DNA of 64,000 bases, taken from NCBI GenBank assembly GCA_037042915.1, contig CM073198.1:434001-498000 (forward strand). The letters run 5' to 3'. The translations under genes and the position numbers were made by a program. Below are positions 21,743 to 34,708 of this stretch, piece by piece; within the stretch, counting starts at the first letter, position 1; the number at the start of each line of letters is the position of its first letter. Under the pieces are notes generated by a model that was not told the origin of the DNA, did no database searches, and worked only from the letters and a program-made list of their open reading frames with translations. Source of the DNA: Auricularia sp. M13. Its lineage: Eukaryota > Basidiomycota > Agaricomycetes > Auriculariales > Auriculariaceae.

Positions 21743-22896
21743 TCACGGCCTTTTGTGCACCGGCCAGTGGCTCCTCTGGCAGTCTCGCGAGCAGTACCGG
21801 AACACCATGCAGGACGCGCATCTCTTCGGCTTCCTCCTCAGCTCTCGCGCGTGGATACCACAAAACGGCGACGTGCACTTGTTGGCGGTGAAAATGCTGA
21901 GCAGAAGACGGTGCAGGCGACATGCTGGCGTGATATCCGATCCGTCCAGGGCGAGCAGTTGCACGGGAAGCTCGCCGTAGAGCCGCACGTGCCGTGTGCC
22001 CAGGAGAAACTGAGTGCTTGCCGCGATTTGGCGAGCTTTGCAGTGACTTCGCCTCGTCCCCACGACAGGGCTGCATGCCGCAGTGAATTAAGAAAGCGCT
22101 CGTCCACTCCGCGCAGCAGAAACCGAGTATCCATCCGGCCGTTAGCTTCGTCGGGCGGCGCGCTGACTATGCACTCCATGACGCCCAGAACATGGAAGAG
22201 GAGCGTTTCGGCGGGGTCGACTGGGAGCTGGGCTCGCGCGGGGTCCGCGTCCTGGCGGTCTTGCACCCTCAGTGTGTAGGCAGTCTCGACAGCTGCGCAG
22301 GCCGCGGCGACAAACATGCGGCGGGTGCTGGGGACCAGCAGGACTGGAATCAAGTCCGCGCGACCGTATGCGAATACGACGCGGAGAAAGTACACCATGC
22401 GATATTCTCCCTCCATGAACCAGTGCAGCATGTTGGAGAACGTGGCGGAGGGACCATACGGCATGATGTCATGTGCCTTCGCAGGCCAGACACCATCGTG
22501 GCCATACGGCCGTGGCGCATCCAGTCGGGGCGCTGAGAACAGCTCGTCCTCAAAGCCAATCCTCACGATATCGCATAGGAAGTTGAAGGCGTGCGTGAAG
22601 AGACCATCCCCTTGCGGGAACGAGCGTACGGGATTGCACGATCGGCAACGGCGTAGGGCCAGTCGCAGTTGGACCTCGGCCACGCCTTTGTTCTGGATAT
22701 TGGTGTCCGCGGTGATGAATGCTATGATCGCCGACCAGAATTTGTGATGGGAGTATCGCAGAGTGCGCGCGTTAGCCCGACGCGCGCCTGGTGCGAAGTG
22801 CTGCCGTTTGAAGCTGTCGAGGCAGCTTATGCAAACTGTGGGTCGCCGCTGATCGCGAAGTTCCCGAGTAATTTTTCTGGCTTGCTGGTCCATCAA
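21743..22896 (-). CDS. MYND zinc-finger protein
   Basis: Reads leftward from MMDQQARKITRELRDQ at 22896 in one frame to about 22060, then must move to a second frame that ends at 21743. The last 45 residues form a MYND finger: CTSPFC, then RCASC, YCSRDC, and HW..H. This is the zinc-binding protein-interaction module seen at the C-terminus of many Agaricomycete proteins of unknown role. The frame change can be explained by a 38-nt intron (donor GTCACT after RGE, acceptor CACTCAG before FLLGTRHVRLYG), which is short for this genome. Otherwise it is a one-base frameshift. The long helical body (e.g. LHWFMEGEYRMVYFLRVVF) has no motif I know. Confidence 0.65.
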
Positions 22897-23681
22897 TGCG
22901 CTTGAATGAGCTCAATAAAGGTGAGAGGTCGATAGGGTCAAGGAGGAGACAAGAGAGGAACTCGGAAGATGACGCCGATCCAGCCGAATCGCCGCTTCAG
23001 ATGACCGCTCGCCCTCGCCACGTTGGACAATTAAATTCAGATTCTGCGCCATAGAAGAAACAAACTCTCGCCGCCGATGAACACAATAAAAAACATAAAT
23101 TATGCTATGCCATACTGTGCTCAACCTCAGTTCGAAAAAGATCGCCGGTGCAGCGTAACTGCAATAATCGACCTCCCACAACGGATGCCGGGCCGATCAA
23201 GCTGTGAGCCTCGAGGCATGCCGCCATTCTGGCGACGAGCAAGCTAGTTCTCAGAACTCGAAGTACTCAAAGCCAGGACGTACAAGGAATAGTAAAGAAG
23301 CCCCGAGAACATGAGGGTTAACTTCTGAGCATCCCAACAACGAGACGTACAGCTTACGGCAGGCACGCACACTGCAGTCATCATGCGTAGATAGTTCAGG
23401 TTGCGCGAGAAATACAGGCACGAAAGGAAACATTGTAAGAAGACAGAAAGCCGGCCGTAACTTGTCCAGTCCGTAACACGCGCGCACAACGAGCGGGAGA
23501 CAGTCGGGTCAAATGAGCAAGTAAAACGTGGGGGCGTAGCAATAGTGGCGGGACTAGCGAATGACTACGAGGGCGTGAAGCGGTCGTCATGAATGGCGGG
23601 TATCTGTCTAGAGAGGGAAGGGCACGAGAAGCAAGAGTTAATAATGTCCAGTGATGAGCGCGATTACAGCGGGTGACCGCT
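22897..23681. other. Intergenic, no supported gene
   Basis: Between the MYND start and the FKS-A stop. No gene recognised; it probably holds the FKS-A 3' UTR and the MYND promoter. Confidence 0.35.
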
Positions 23682-26600
23682 TTATATGGAGTTGCAGATC
23701 GAGCAGTTGAGCTTGATGGTTTCGCGGAATATGGGCGCTGAAGCAGGTCTGTCAGGACAAGGTAACGAACACGGCGAAACAGCAACTTACGTCCAGCGAT
23801 GAGGGCAGAGAAGAGGCAGAGCACGGCAATGTAGACGATACCGTACTTAAACACCTGGACATGCTTTCAGCACACACCACCAAAGATGTGCAGTTGAAGA
23901 ACATACGATCATGCGCCGTTGACGCTTCTGCTTGAGCGAGTACAGCGGTGGCCGGATCTGCTTCGATGGCCGTAGCCAGAAGAGCACTGTCGCACTGTCA
24001 GCACGTGGTCAAGTTGCAATTAGAGTTCACTCACTCGTAGCGTGTATACGATCCGCGTACGGCACCAACATAGGGATGGTGAGCATGAAGAGCAAGAAGT
24101 GGCCAATCAAGAAGTCGGAACTCCACAGCGAGAGCTCGATGATCTTGACGACGAATTCGCGAGCAGGTTGCGACATGACGTGCGCGCCCAGCCCACGGCC
24201 GTACCACTTGCCCGTCCACCACGCGCGGTTGGTTTCGTCGTGCTTGAATTCGCGAGACAGGAAGACAGCTATCAACGTCTTGTGCAGGGCGCGCTGGATC
24301 GCGATGACCGCAATAAGACCGAGGATGGCGTGTGTCGGCTCCCAAAGCTCGATGAACCACTACGGAACGATTAGCAGGCGGTCGCATAGAGTAGAAGAAC
24401 AAGTAGCATACCAAGAACTCAAAGAACGCAATCATGCCGACGGCGGCGAGGAAATGCGCAATGGCGGCCATGATGGACCCGAACTTGGCGCAGCACGAGT
24501 CGAGCATGGGGCCGAGGAATAGCGAGATCAGGAACAGGATGATGAGCACGGCAGCATTCCAGACGACGGGGCCAAGTGCGATGACGGCGATGCGGACCAA
24601 CGCGCTCGGGCCAAACTTGCCGGTCTCCTTGTCCGCGAACGACTTCGTGAACATGTAGGCAATGGTGAAGATGATCGCCATGCTGATGGGCAGGAGGACC
24701 TCAGACATCAGGATGGCGCGCCAGCCTGCTCGGGGAACGTCGCTCGACAGCTTCTCCGACGGGTGGCCCAGCCGCTTCTTCTTGTAGCCCGTAATCATCG
24801 TGCGCGACAGACGACAGTAGCCCACCCACGAGTTGGCATGCGAGCGCGAGTTGCCGCGCGACATCCAGCGCAGGTATTCGCGGTAATCAATGATGAAATC
24901 GACGATGGCGAACTGGTGCGGGTTGAAGACGAAGGGCGCGATGCACAATGCGATGATGTTGAACCAGAAGTAGATGAGATGCGGCATCCACAGAGTCAGG
25001 GTGACGTAGAGCAGCAAGACGAGCGTGCGCATGCCCATGTAGATGGACGGCCCAGCGAAGCGCGAATATAAGATCGAGAACGAGATGCGCGAGGTCGCAA
25101 AACCACGGCCCGTTGCGATGTAGCGCGCGCCGCCGAAGGTCAAGTTGCTCATGATAGACTGCGAGTAGATCTGCGTCGAGAAGATCTCGAAGATGAACGA
25201 CATCGACAGGAACTGCTTCCCAAGACGAACGAGCGCCTTGCCTGTTCCACGCTCGGACAGCTCTGTGTAAAGGACAGTTAGCTCTCGTTCACTAGCATAG
25301 CTGTCATCACAAACCTTGAAGGAAGAGCGGCAAGAACGCAATGAAGAACACGAGGAAAATGCTGATGATGCAGTGCTTGATCCAGTCGAACACCGGGAAC
25401 AAGTTGTAGCATCCGTCCTGGCCGCCCAAGAAGTGGCCGTCCGACGTGTACTTGCAAACCTGCAGCTGCTTATTGAGCGAGCCAAGGAAGACCACTAAAA
25501 TTAAATCATGAGCAACATCCCTGATGCTCGAAGAGACGAAACGTACTCGTGATGATGAACATCTGCACGGTAAGCATGACCATAATGTTGTTGACGTGGA
25601 AGCCAGGGTGCGCATAGTAGAACGTCAGGAAGCGGTCGATAGGCAGTTGCGTCCCGAGGTAGTAGTACTCGCGCGACAGAAGCTGCTCGCCCATACCGTT
25701 ACCAAGCTTGGTCTGGAAGTTAAGGATAGTGCCAAAGCCGAGGTCACGTCCCTTGCCGCACTGGTAGTACTCGACGTGCTTGATGCGTCCGCCGCGTCCG
25801 AAGGCCGTCATACCCGCGAAGATATCCTCGTTCAGATGCAGGCCCTTCTGCGCTTTCGACACGCCGCCACGGGTGAGCATGAAAGTCGCGTTGAGCAAAT
25901 CCGGGTGACCGTAATGCAGGCGACCGCCAATCCACGCGAGACCACGGTGCATCATCGTACCGAAGGTCTGCTCCTTGCCAGCGGCGACATCACCAAGGAC
26001 ACCGATGTTCTCCGAGAAGATGTACTCGCGCGCGCCGACGATGGCGACAGGCGGCTTGTTGAACTCCTTGTGGCCGATGTGCGCGTACGGGCTCTGGCTG
26101 GACATGCGGTACTCCTCGAACTCGCCAAGCACGTTACGGATCTTCAGACATTCCTCCAGGTAGTTGTCCTGGTTGGCGTCGATAAGCTGCAGGTACTCGC
26201 CGCGGTAGAAGATGATGGCGTGGTTCTGGTTGTCGGACTTGCCGTCGCCGAGAATGGGGTTGCCGGGCAGCTCGATGCGGAACTTGGGGCGGCGCTTGCC
26301 AGTCTCGGGCACGAACTCGGAGTGGCCGTCGATAAGGGTCGAGAACAAGCGCGGCTCGCCGCCCTCCTTGCGCGCGGGCTCCTCGTCCAGGTAGGCAATC
26401 TGCAGATCGGGGTACGCGCGGAGCAGGAACTCCACGTTCTCCTTCTCCTCCGAGCTGAACTTGGCATAGCGCTGCATGGACACGACGAACTTGAACTTGC
26501 GCCGCGCCATCCGCTCGAGCTCGCGTTCCAGCCGGTCAGCGTTGCCTCCAAACATCTGCACGACCTCGGGGTTCTCCACACGGTACAGCAGCTTGAGCGC

Positions 26601-29600
26601 CTTCGAGTAGTTCATCATGCCGGAGACCGTGCGGTAGAGCGTCTGCGCGCGGAGAGACGCCCAGATACGGGTACGCAGCGTGTACTCGGGTGCGGCGCTC
26701 TTGAAACCAATGCAGTAGAACGGCAAGTCGTCCGTCTTGCTGCCCGCCTTCTCGTCCTGCGTGCCGCCGAAGGGGTTCGGGCCGTTATAGTTCGACTCCT
26801 CCGCGAGGATCTTCGTGTCCTTGACGAAGTTGTCCCACTCGATGGGGTGCAGCTGCTTGAGGTACTCGAGGAGCGTAACGCGCGAATGGTTCTCCTCGCG
26901 AATGATCTCGCGCAGACTGAGCAGGATCTTCTCCGAGTAATGCGGCACAAGGACGGTGAAAGTCGGCATGGCGTCGACGGGCAGCGCCTCAGGGACGGCG
27001 AGTGTGAGCGACTGTGCGAAGAACGACATGCGGCGCTCGGCCTCGCCGCCCTTCGGGAAGAACTCGCCCTTGAAGCCCTTGTCGCCCTGCGAGATGAAGA
27101 ACGGTGGTGCACGCAGCGTCCGGCGGCCGTCGGGGCCAGCTTGCACCTGGTGGTAGAGGAGGCGCTGGACGTGGTCGATGGAGAGCAAGTGCTCGCGGTA
27201 CATCGAGATGACAATAGCGTTCCAGATCTGCGACACCAGCACCTTAACGCGCACGTCAGCACAAGCAGAACAAGATTAGCAATGTTAGCAAACGAACCTT
27301 GGGCTTGTACTTGACCTCCATATCGCTCGTCGCCAGGATCTTGGAGTATATCCGCTTCGGCAAGCGCGCGTACATGTCCTTCCACGGCGTCCAGATAGAC
27401 AGACCGATGGAGAACGAGCGCGCGATGGAGAAGACGGTGTTCCAGATAACGTACCACAGGAACGTGTCGAGGAAGAACAGCGACAGATCCATGACATACA
27501 TGAGCGTGAGCGTGAAGCTCGCCTGGTGCGAGCACAGAGCCGAGCCGAGGAAACGGTCCTGGCACCCCTGGATGCGCATGTGGGCCATCGCGCGGATGGG
27601 GTCGCGGAACGAGAGGGACAGGAAGAAGTAGCTCTCGACGAACTTGCACAGGAAGATGATGGCCCACAGCGCCAGGCTCGCTGTTCGCGCCTTGCCCTCG
27701 AGCGGGGGATAGCTCGCAGTGAACGTCTGGCTGGCCAGGTATTTGCGCGACTTGCCCGTGACACGGTCGCCGAACATGCGGCCGGAGGGGATGATGGCGA
27801 AACACAGCGTGATGACGCCGCTCAGCGCGAGCTGAACGAGACTGATGATGAGCGGGATATTCGATTCCGGGTCCTTGCCGTCGACGATAGCGATGTACAC
27901 TGTCGGCCCAGCGGTGACGGCCAGGCAGACCAGAAGAGCGAGTAGACGGCGAGTGAGGTGCGATGTGTTATTCCAGGATGTCGGGATGTACGAGAATTCC
28001 GCGAGGGTCGCCGCAATCATGATGAGCGTTGCAATGGTGCCGCCGAGCGCGGTGGCAGACCAATGCATGGCCGTCGTGGGCTTATAGTCATTGTCGGGGT
28101 CGCCGTAGACGGTCGGCGAGTTGTACGCAGTGTAGAACCAGAAGAGCGAGACGTGGATGACCCAGATACGGTTGAAGTTGACGAGCATGTGCCAAGCCGT
28201 GCGCTTCTCGTAGTAAGTCTTGAAACACGCGCGGTTCCAGTCGACTCTGTCGAACTTCATGAAACGTTGCGACGGCGGAACGTCAATCAGCCGCGTCTGA
28301 AAAAAAAGTCAGAAATCGACGTGATAGGACAGCACACAGAGACCGACCTTGTCGTTCAGGACGATGCGGCCCAGGCCTTCCGGGTACCAGAAGATCTGGT
28401 TTATGTCGTCGTAGCCAATAATCTCGTCGTGGTCCTTCTCCTTGCGCACGAACTTGCCATCGACGACCTCGTAGCCCTGGTCGCGGATGAAGCGGTAGAT
28501 GGGCTTGACGACGGCGCGCAGGTACAACCCCTCGGGCACGGGCTCGACGCGGTTCTGGCACTCGGGCGAGCGGTAGTAGTCGTCCGCGCACTTGAAGATA
28601 AAGCACAGGCATTCGGGCATGAATCGGATCTGTGCCGCTTCGCCCCAGCAGAGCATCCAGAGCGCGATCTGGCGCAGACGGTCGTATTGTGACATGTTGT
28701 TCATCGCCTGCCGCCAGCGGTTGACGGCGCTGTCGAGCGACTTGGACGGCGTCGCCTTCGCCGCGCCCTTCCCGCGGACGCTGCGCAGACGGTTCAAGCC
28801 GGGGTTATTGACCTGGCCGATGGCATCGTCCAGGTCGAGCTGCGCGGCAAAGTACCACTTGCGGTAGTTTGCGTGCTGTCCACCGATGTAGTCGGCGTGC
28901 AGCGTGATGAGCGCCTGGTTCGGCGACATGCGCGACGCGCGAGAGTCGAGCAGATGCATCAAGGCATCGAACTGCGGGCATGTTCAGACAATCCCACGTT
29001 ACAATGCATTTTACTCACCATATTGCGCATCGAGTCGCGCTGGAAGCCGAACTTTTGCGTCAGGTCGAGGAAAACATCTTCGATTTCCCTGCGGAGGAGC
29101 GGAAGGTATTAGCGGCTGCAGAAGACACGGCGCCAACAACATGAGCAGCACGTGGCTGGCAACGGCGGAGGTGCGTGGGGTATGCTGGAGCGGCGAGGAG
29201 CAGCGCATTCAGCGCCTATTGCTGGCACTGAGCACGCTGTGTCCGAGCCATGTTACCCGGGAACGGAAGTCAATCAGGTCCAGGTCTGGCTGATGACCGC
29301 CTGCAGCGTGCAAGGCATCGTTCAATGTAGACAACCGCCACCCTTCAGGTGGCCGGAATTGTCTTCACCGCTGCGGCAACGCCGCTGGTTGGGTATTAAG
29401 CACCGCCCAGCCATGTCCGCGCTTGCCCAGCGCACGGAAAACGGGTAACCAGGAAGCGCCACTCACTCTGTCGACAGCGGGATCTGGCGTTCGGGCGTCC
29501 AGGCCGGATACGGGTGTTTTGCGCCGCTGGGACCGTAGTCCTGGAAGGTGCCCGTGGGCGTGGAGGCGCCGGTGCGGCCGTTCATCAGGCTCTCCGCAGA

Positions 29601-29889
29601 CGGCGTGTAGCGCTGGCCGTAGACGTCGACCTCGCTCTCCGTGTCGGTGTCGCGCATTCTTTGCTGGGCTGCAATAATTAATTCTCGAATTAACGCAAGC
29701 TGGAGCACAGAGAGCCAGCGGCGCACCATATGGATCAAAGCTGCCCTCGGAGCCATAGAAACGGTGCTGCGAATCTTGCAGCTCGTCGGACTCGTTGTCA
29801 AAGTATCTCCCGCCGGGCGGGGGCGGCGGCTGCGAGTTGGAGAACGGGTCGCGGGGATCAGGAGGTCCGCCTCCTGGATGGCGCGACAT
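23682..29889 (-). CDS. FKS1: 1,3-beta-glucan synthase catalytic subunit, paralog A
   Basis: Twelve exons, read leftward: 29889-29727, 29668-29467, 29088-29019, 28971-28348, 28296-27298, 27242-25547, 25494-25315, 25262-24412, 24359-24035, 23986-23907, 23854-23791, 23737-23682. All phases agree and give 1769 residues, the usual FKS length. A Pro/Gly-rich cytoplasmic start ([18 protein letters not shown]) precedes the FKS1 domain (GWGEAAQ-type [23 protein letters not shown]). A first membrane block, the glucan synthase core ([40 protein letters not shown]) and a second membrane block ending LNCSICNSI follow. It makes wall beta-1,3-glucan from UDP-glucose at the plasma membrane with a Rho1 regulator. 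Hot-spot 1 reads FLSLSFRDP. Intron 2 is 378 nt, far longer than any other here. The gene symbol is by family. Confidence 0.93.
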
Positions 29890-31783
29890 GGCGGGCGAAG
29901 GAATGCGCCTGAGCGACCGCGGCTAGCGGTGGGTCGTCTAAAGGCGGGGAGAGCGAAAAGGTGTGTGTCGGGGCCCGGTGACGACGCAATACCAAGACCA
30001 GGAGGAGGGCAGTTACTAAGGAGGCGGCCAAACAAGGGCCAAATAGTCCGTCATAAGCTCCCGCAGCACGATCATGAATTAAATCTTCACTGTGAGCCCA
30101 AGGACGAGACATCTGCAAAATTCTAAGCCTATCTCAGGCTGAAATAACGTCTGAGAGGGTCGATAAGCCATCAGAATACCAGAGTTTCGACGCGTATGAT
30201 CAGAGCCGCCCACAGAAAGGAGGTCACGATCACGTTCAGTCCAGATGCGTCCTAAACAGTGCCTAGTATCCTGGTAAACGATTCCTTTTCTAAGCTTGTG
30301 AGGAGAGAGCCCGAGGTCGCCACTCAGACCTACAATGCGCAGAATGCCCGGACATCACAGAGCCGGATCAAAGGCGTCCGTAGCATCATGCCCACCAGTA
30401 CATATTACGCCGGAGAACAACGCCAGTGTAGAAATTGCTGATTTTCGAGCTGAGCATGGATAAAAAGCAACAATAATCCAGCAATATCGGGCCCAGAGAC
30501 TGCCGAACGATGCACCGTGCTTGCCAATCGCCATAGAGCAGCGCACAGCAGCCAGGTTGCGTTTAACGGTATGAGAGACAAGACAAACCTCCGCTACGCT
30601 GCGGTCACTGAAGTAGCTGAATCACATTCAATCACATTCAGCCTTCACCTGAAGCAAATCCAAGACTCTAGCAGGGTCCAAGAGTTTGCATACTTCTTTC
30701 TTAAAACTATTGGAACAGATGCTGGACGTACCGAAAGGTACTGAGACACTAATTCCGGAAGCAAATGGGCCAATATCGGTCGTTGCGGACATCATCAACA
30801 CCGTCGCGTTGAATCCGCACCCCGCTTGCGGTTCTAAATGGTCTGTGTATCGCGTATGTTCACTTTCCGCTGCCCTCCACCTTGGAAAATGCAATGGCTT
30901 TTATACAAATGAAACACGATGGGTCTGATCGAACCTGACAGTCTCGTACTCCAGGGAACCGTACTGAATCGAACTGTTCAGTTTCGGTACAAACTGAGAC
31001 ACCTTCGATCGGCCGGATTCTGCCGCAATATAATAGGTATCGATTTTAGGTCCCTAAAAAGGCAAATTCCCAGCGCCCGAAAAGGAGATTACGTCCGTGT
31101 TTGACAGTTAAGCAGGATTCTGGTAACTATACGAAGGGATCCTATTTACGCGTCGAACGTCCCAGTAGCGCGTTGCGGTTAGGCCTGGATGATCTCCGAG
31201 GGCAGGAACGCGTTTGCCGAACAGAGATCGACAGCGAAAGACACAGTCATTCAGCGCCGGTCTTAGCCAGCACCAGTAATCCAGAGGAAAACTGTTAGGA
31301 AGCTCTTAGTGGTGGGCACAGCGCTCGGTGTAAGAGACTGAAAGCAGCGGGCACGAAGGAACGGTCGGAGATTGAACTGGCATCAACGACGCATAAACGT
31401 GCATAAATTCTGTCGCCCAGCCATACAATCGCACTTCAGAATCAACATAATTCGGAGAAACCATATCCATTCGGGCGCAGGCAGGCTCTCAGGCGATCTC
31501 TGGTTCCGCTGCGCGAAGCACTGCCAATGTAGAAGGTTACTGACGTCAGAAATCAATTGCCAACTCGGGAGCATACTCAATAGCACCGCAGGCCAGTCTA
31601 AACGCCGAAAGATGCTTCATCCAGAACAGCATTAGCCAGCAGCGCCTCACGGAGTCCAATCGCAAGACGCCGATCACGCACCCTACCAATCTTGGCGACT
31701 GATCGCTGATAATGCCAAAAACGAAACTCTTCCTGAACGATGGACAATGTACAAGAACACCATATCTACATAGAGCACTGATC
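29890..31783. other. Gene-poor spacer
   Basis: About 1.9 kb with no motif-bearing frame on either strand. It contains a short tandem (AATCACATTC twice near 30625). It may hold decayed transposon sequence, but I cannot name one. Confidence 0.35.
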
Positions 31784-32186
31784 TCAAGCCTGCTGCCCTT
31801 GCGGCGGGGTCGGCGTCGAGCTGAAAAAGCACGGGAAGATTTTGCGCAGGATGCTCTTCAGAAGCGGCGTGAGTACCAGCCAGCCAGCGACGAAGGCACG
31901 CAGCACTCACATCCTCGGGGACCTCGTTCATCTTCTCCTTCATGGCGTCGTACTGCTCCTCCGCCGTCTGCTTGCCCATCTCCTTCGCGTAGCCACTGGC
32001 AAAGTCCTTGCCGTGCTGCACGTACGCCGGGTCGTCCTCCTTCTTCGGCTCCTCGTGATGGCCTGACATATAGGATGAGAAAAGCGAAGACGCCAGCCTG
32101 AATTCCACGGATTCAGAGAACGTACCCATTCCAGGGTGGCCGGACGGCTGCTGCGAATGCGGAGGCTGCTGTTGCTGGTGCTCCAT
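31784..32186 (-). CDS. Small hydrophilic protein of unknown function
   Basis: Three exons, 32186-32126, 32062-31911 and 31855-31784, with introns of 63 and 55 nt, give 94 residues. Start MEHQQQQPPHSQQPSGHPGM is Gln/His/Pro-rich. The middle is charged and helical (KDFASGYAKEMGKQTAEEQY, DAMKEKMNEV). The end is SILRKIFPCFFSSTPTPPQG followed by a short tail. The consistent phases and typical introns argue that it is a real gene. There is no signal peptide. I do not recognise the family. Confidence 0.6.
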
Positions 32187-32642
32187 CGCGCGCGTTATCA
32201 AAGGAGAGTGGTGAGAGAGAGAGGGAAGAAGGGGCCTGCACCATCATTTCCAGAGACTGGACTATTATATGGACGGGCGCGACGGTTGATTGATTAGCTT
32301 TGGGTTGCAAAGGTAGTGGGTTTTGGGTGGCGATCGCCGCCCATGCCTTTTTAGTTAGAGCACTCAGCAACCGAACAAAGCGGTTCCTTCCCACCGCGCA
32401 TGCAGGAACAGGAGGAAGAGTGCCCACGTCTTTCGTTGGAATGACGGTCAATCGGGTACGTGTGATCGCTCCCGGGTCACCACTCAATTGAGTTAAATTT
32501 ATTGAGTCTCATGCTGTGGTTAATATTTCAGATGTCGCAGCCGCACGACATGAGATGGGGCTGGACGTGGCGTCGAGGAACGCCCGGGCTTCGTCGGCCC
32601 GACCGGATCAGTCACAAGTAGTTTAAAGCAAAACGTGCTTTT

Positions 32643-33357
32643 ATGATTCGCTGCCTGCTCACGGACATGAACCATCAGAGCCCCGCACACAGACTGCCCG
32701 TCGAGCTTCTTTCCATGATTTTCGACTTCCTGGGTTTGCAAGACCTTCTGACCGCCTCGCACATCTCGACACTCTGGCGTGCGGCGTGCCGTTGCCCTGG
32801 ACCATCGGACGTACTGGCACAACATCAAAATCTCTGCTGTCTCCCTCAAGTACCGCCCTTGACTTTTTCGAGGCCCGGCTGGCAGCAGGAGGTCACAGAA
32901 GTGTAGCTCTTCAAGTCCTTTTGCCGAAACTGCTGTTACCAGTGCCTCTCATGCATTCAGTAATACTCCCCGCCATTCACCGCAACCTGTTCCGCTAGTT
33001 TTCGACTTCGACATCGCCTGTGAGTCGGACGTGTTCTCCATCTTGCGGACACCTGCAACACGGCTGAATTATATCGACTTCGCCCTGCTACACGGCACGC
33101 ACTCGTCGGATGCCATGCCAATCGACCTGTTCGCCTGCCAAGCCCCGAAGCTGCGCAGGGCGCGACTGGCGAATTTCGCGTCGGATGCTGCACGCTTTCT
33201 CCAAGATCACCAACCTGAGGTGCGTTGTCGGCAACGGTTTAGAAGCACTAGCACTTCCGACCACGCTTTTCTTCCACACAACATCGCTGAAGCAGCTCTA
33301 TATTTGCGCAAAGATCTTCTCCTTGGAGCCTCACGACGATCGCGCGTCCACGCTTAA
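32643..33357 (+). pseudogene. Broken F-box protein gene
   Basis: An F-box is clear near the start: HRLPVELLSMIFDFLGLQDL then LTASHISTLWRA. The expected continuation then appears in a different frame (DHRTYWHNIKISAVSL), and the next part in yet another (ALDFFEARLAAGGHRSVALQ). A further block gives DLFACQAPKLRRARLANF. These are pieces of the usual Agaricomycete F-box protein. The frame moves have no good introns at the breaks, so I call it a decayed gene. F-box proteins are SCF ubiquitin-ligase adaptors and are highly expanded in these fungi. Unusual splicing remains possible. Confidence 0.55.
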
Positions 33358-33612
33358 TACCCACGGCCTGCACGCTGAGAGCTCGCTGTACCGTTTTGCT
33401 TTGACTTCGTGCGGCGCATACCATGCGCCTCCTTTTCCAGAGCCACGGTGTCTATGGTCGACCACCAGTCGGCAAACCTCCTCATGCCACATCTCCGCGG
33501 TACACCAGTGGCAAGTGGCCTTTTTCCACGTAGGCGTAGCCTTCCCTCTCGTTGAGACGGTTTGTATATGCATCCGGTGGGCAGGAAGGAGTAGGAGTAG
33601 CCGGACGACGAG

Positions 33613-34450
33613 GAGTCGGACTAACGCGTGACGTCATGTGTCACATCCCATGCGTCCCAAAAACGACCTTCCTGTTCGGTCAACGCGCCGCACCCCAACG
33701 CATTTTTCGTGCAGTATCTTCTACCCCTGTGACGTAACCCCAGTGGTTTGGGCAGGATTTGGGTATAAAAGGACGGCGTCGAAGGCATGATTTTTCGCGT
33801 CCCCTCTCACTCTCATCCCCTACTTTTCGACGACGTCACCCCAATAGAACGCCAACCCGTGAATTTTCGTCATCGATGACGTAGCGTCCTCGTTGTCCTC
33901 GCTAGCCACAACTGCCCCACGATTTGGGAGGTAGGAGGACGACGCGTCTCCGTGCGCAGTCATCCGCGCGCGCTTTCAGATTTGCATCTCCGCTTTTACG
34001 GTCACGTGCGCGCTGCCTTATCCTGTGCATGTTGCAAATTTTCCTGCCCAAACGTTCGAGCAGCTGACGCCATCCGTGGTTGTCTTTCCTCTCGGATACA
34101 ATCTCGACATGGTGCGCCCCAGTCCTCTGGCATGCACAGTGGCGCATCTCTCGCTCAATTTGCACCATCTACGTAGTGCGCCGGTGAAGTAAGCTGTACA
34201 ACTCTCCTCCGCTTTCTCCCGCCATCTTGCGCCACGCGCTCTAGACGCGGCACGTTCGAACCTCGAGAGAAGCTGCGTCAAAGACTCTGAACTGGATGAA
34301 TCGCGCCGCGCCGATGCCCGTCGCCTCTCCTAATCCATCCTGCATGCCAGGCGACGACTTCGGAGAAGATGGGGTCTTCTCTCAGCGCAAGACGGGCTGA
34401 GATTCCCGCGCTCATTTGAAGTGATCAACGTGCTACCTCAATGTGCTGTG
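33613..34450 (+). repeat. Dispersed TATA-containing repeat, copy 1 (LTR-like)
   Basis: Shares sequence in the same order and orientation with 56617-57670. Common blocks: TCGGACTAACGCGTGACGTC, CACCCCAACGCATTT, CAGTATCTTC, TGTGACGTAA, GGGTATAAAAGG, CGACGACG, GACGACGCGTCTC, ACATGGTGCGCCCCAGT-like, ACAACTCTCCTC, CAGACTCTGAACTGG-like. TATA is at 33764 and a CRE-like TGACGTCA at 33629. No coding region is intact. It looks like a solo LTR or other promoter-bearing transposon piece. Borders are approximate. Confidence 0.65.
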
Positions 34451-34708
34451 CAACCGTCTCAGCGGAGACAACCTGCAGCTATGTACGTCCTGTTATTTAA
34501 CGGTCGTCAGGTCGGCACTGGCAGCATTGATACATTGCAGAGGTAACGGGGATTAGAGTTCGTTAACTATCGTCCCTCACTCTTCGGCGGAGTCGTCGTT
34601 CTCTAGGACGGCATTCAATGCATCGTGAGAAATAGTAAGAGGGCGAATGGTTCAAGACATTGATTTAAGACAGCCGTGTTTAAGGGGGCACCCATCAAAT
34701 AGCTACTG
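34451..34708. other. Short intergenic region
   Basis: 3' flank of the nucleotidyltransferase-like gene; nothing recognised. Confidence 0.3.

Noticed and set aside
25524-27314. 596-residue open frame antisense to FKS-A
   Set aside because: It mirrors the conserved glucan synthase core; composition is Leu/Val/Arg-rich with no domain. The same effect appears opposite FKS-B at 41080-42402.
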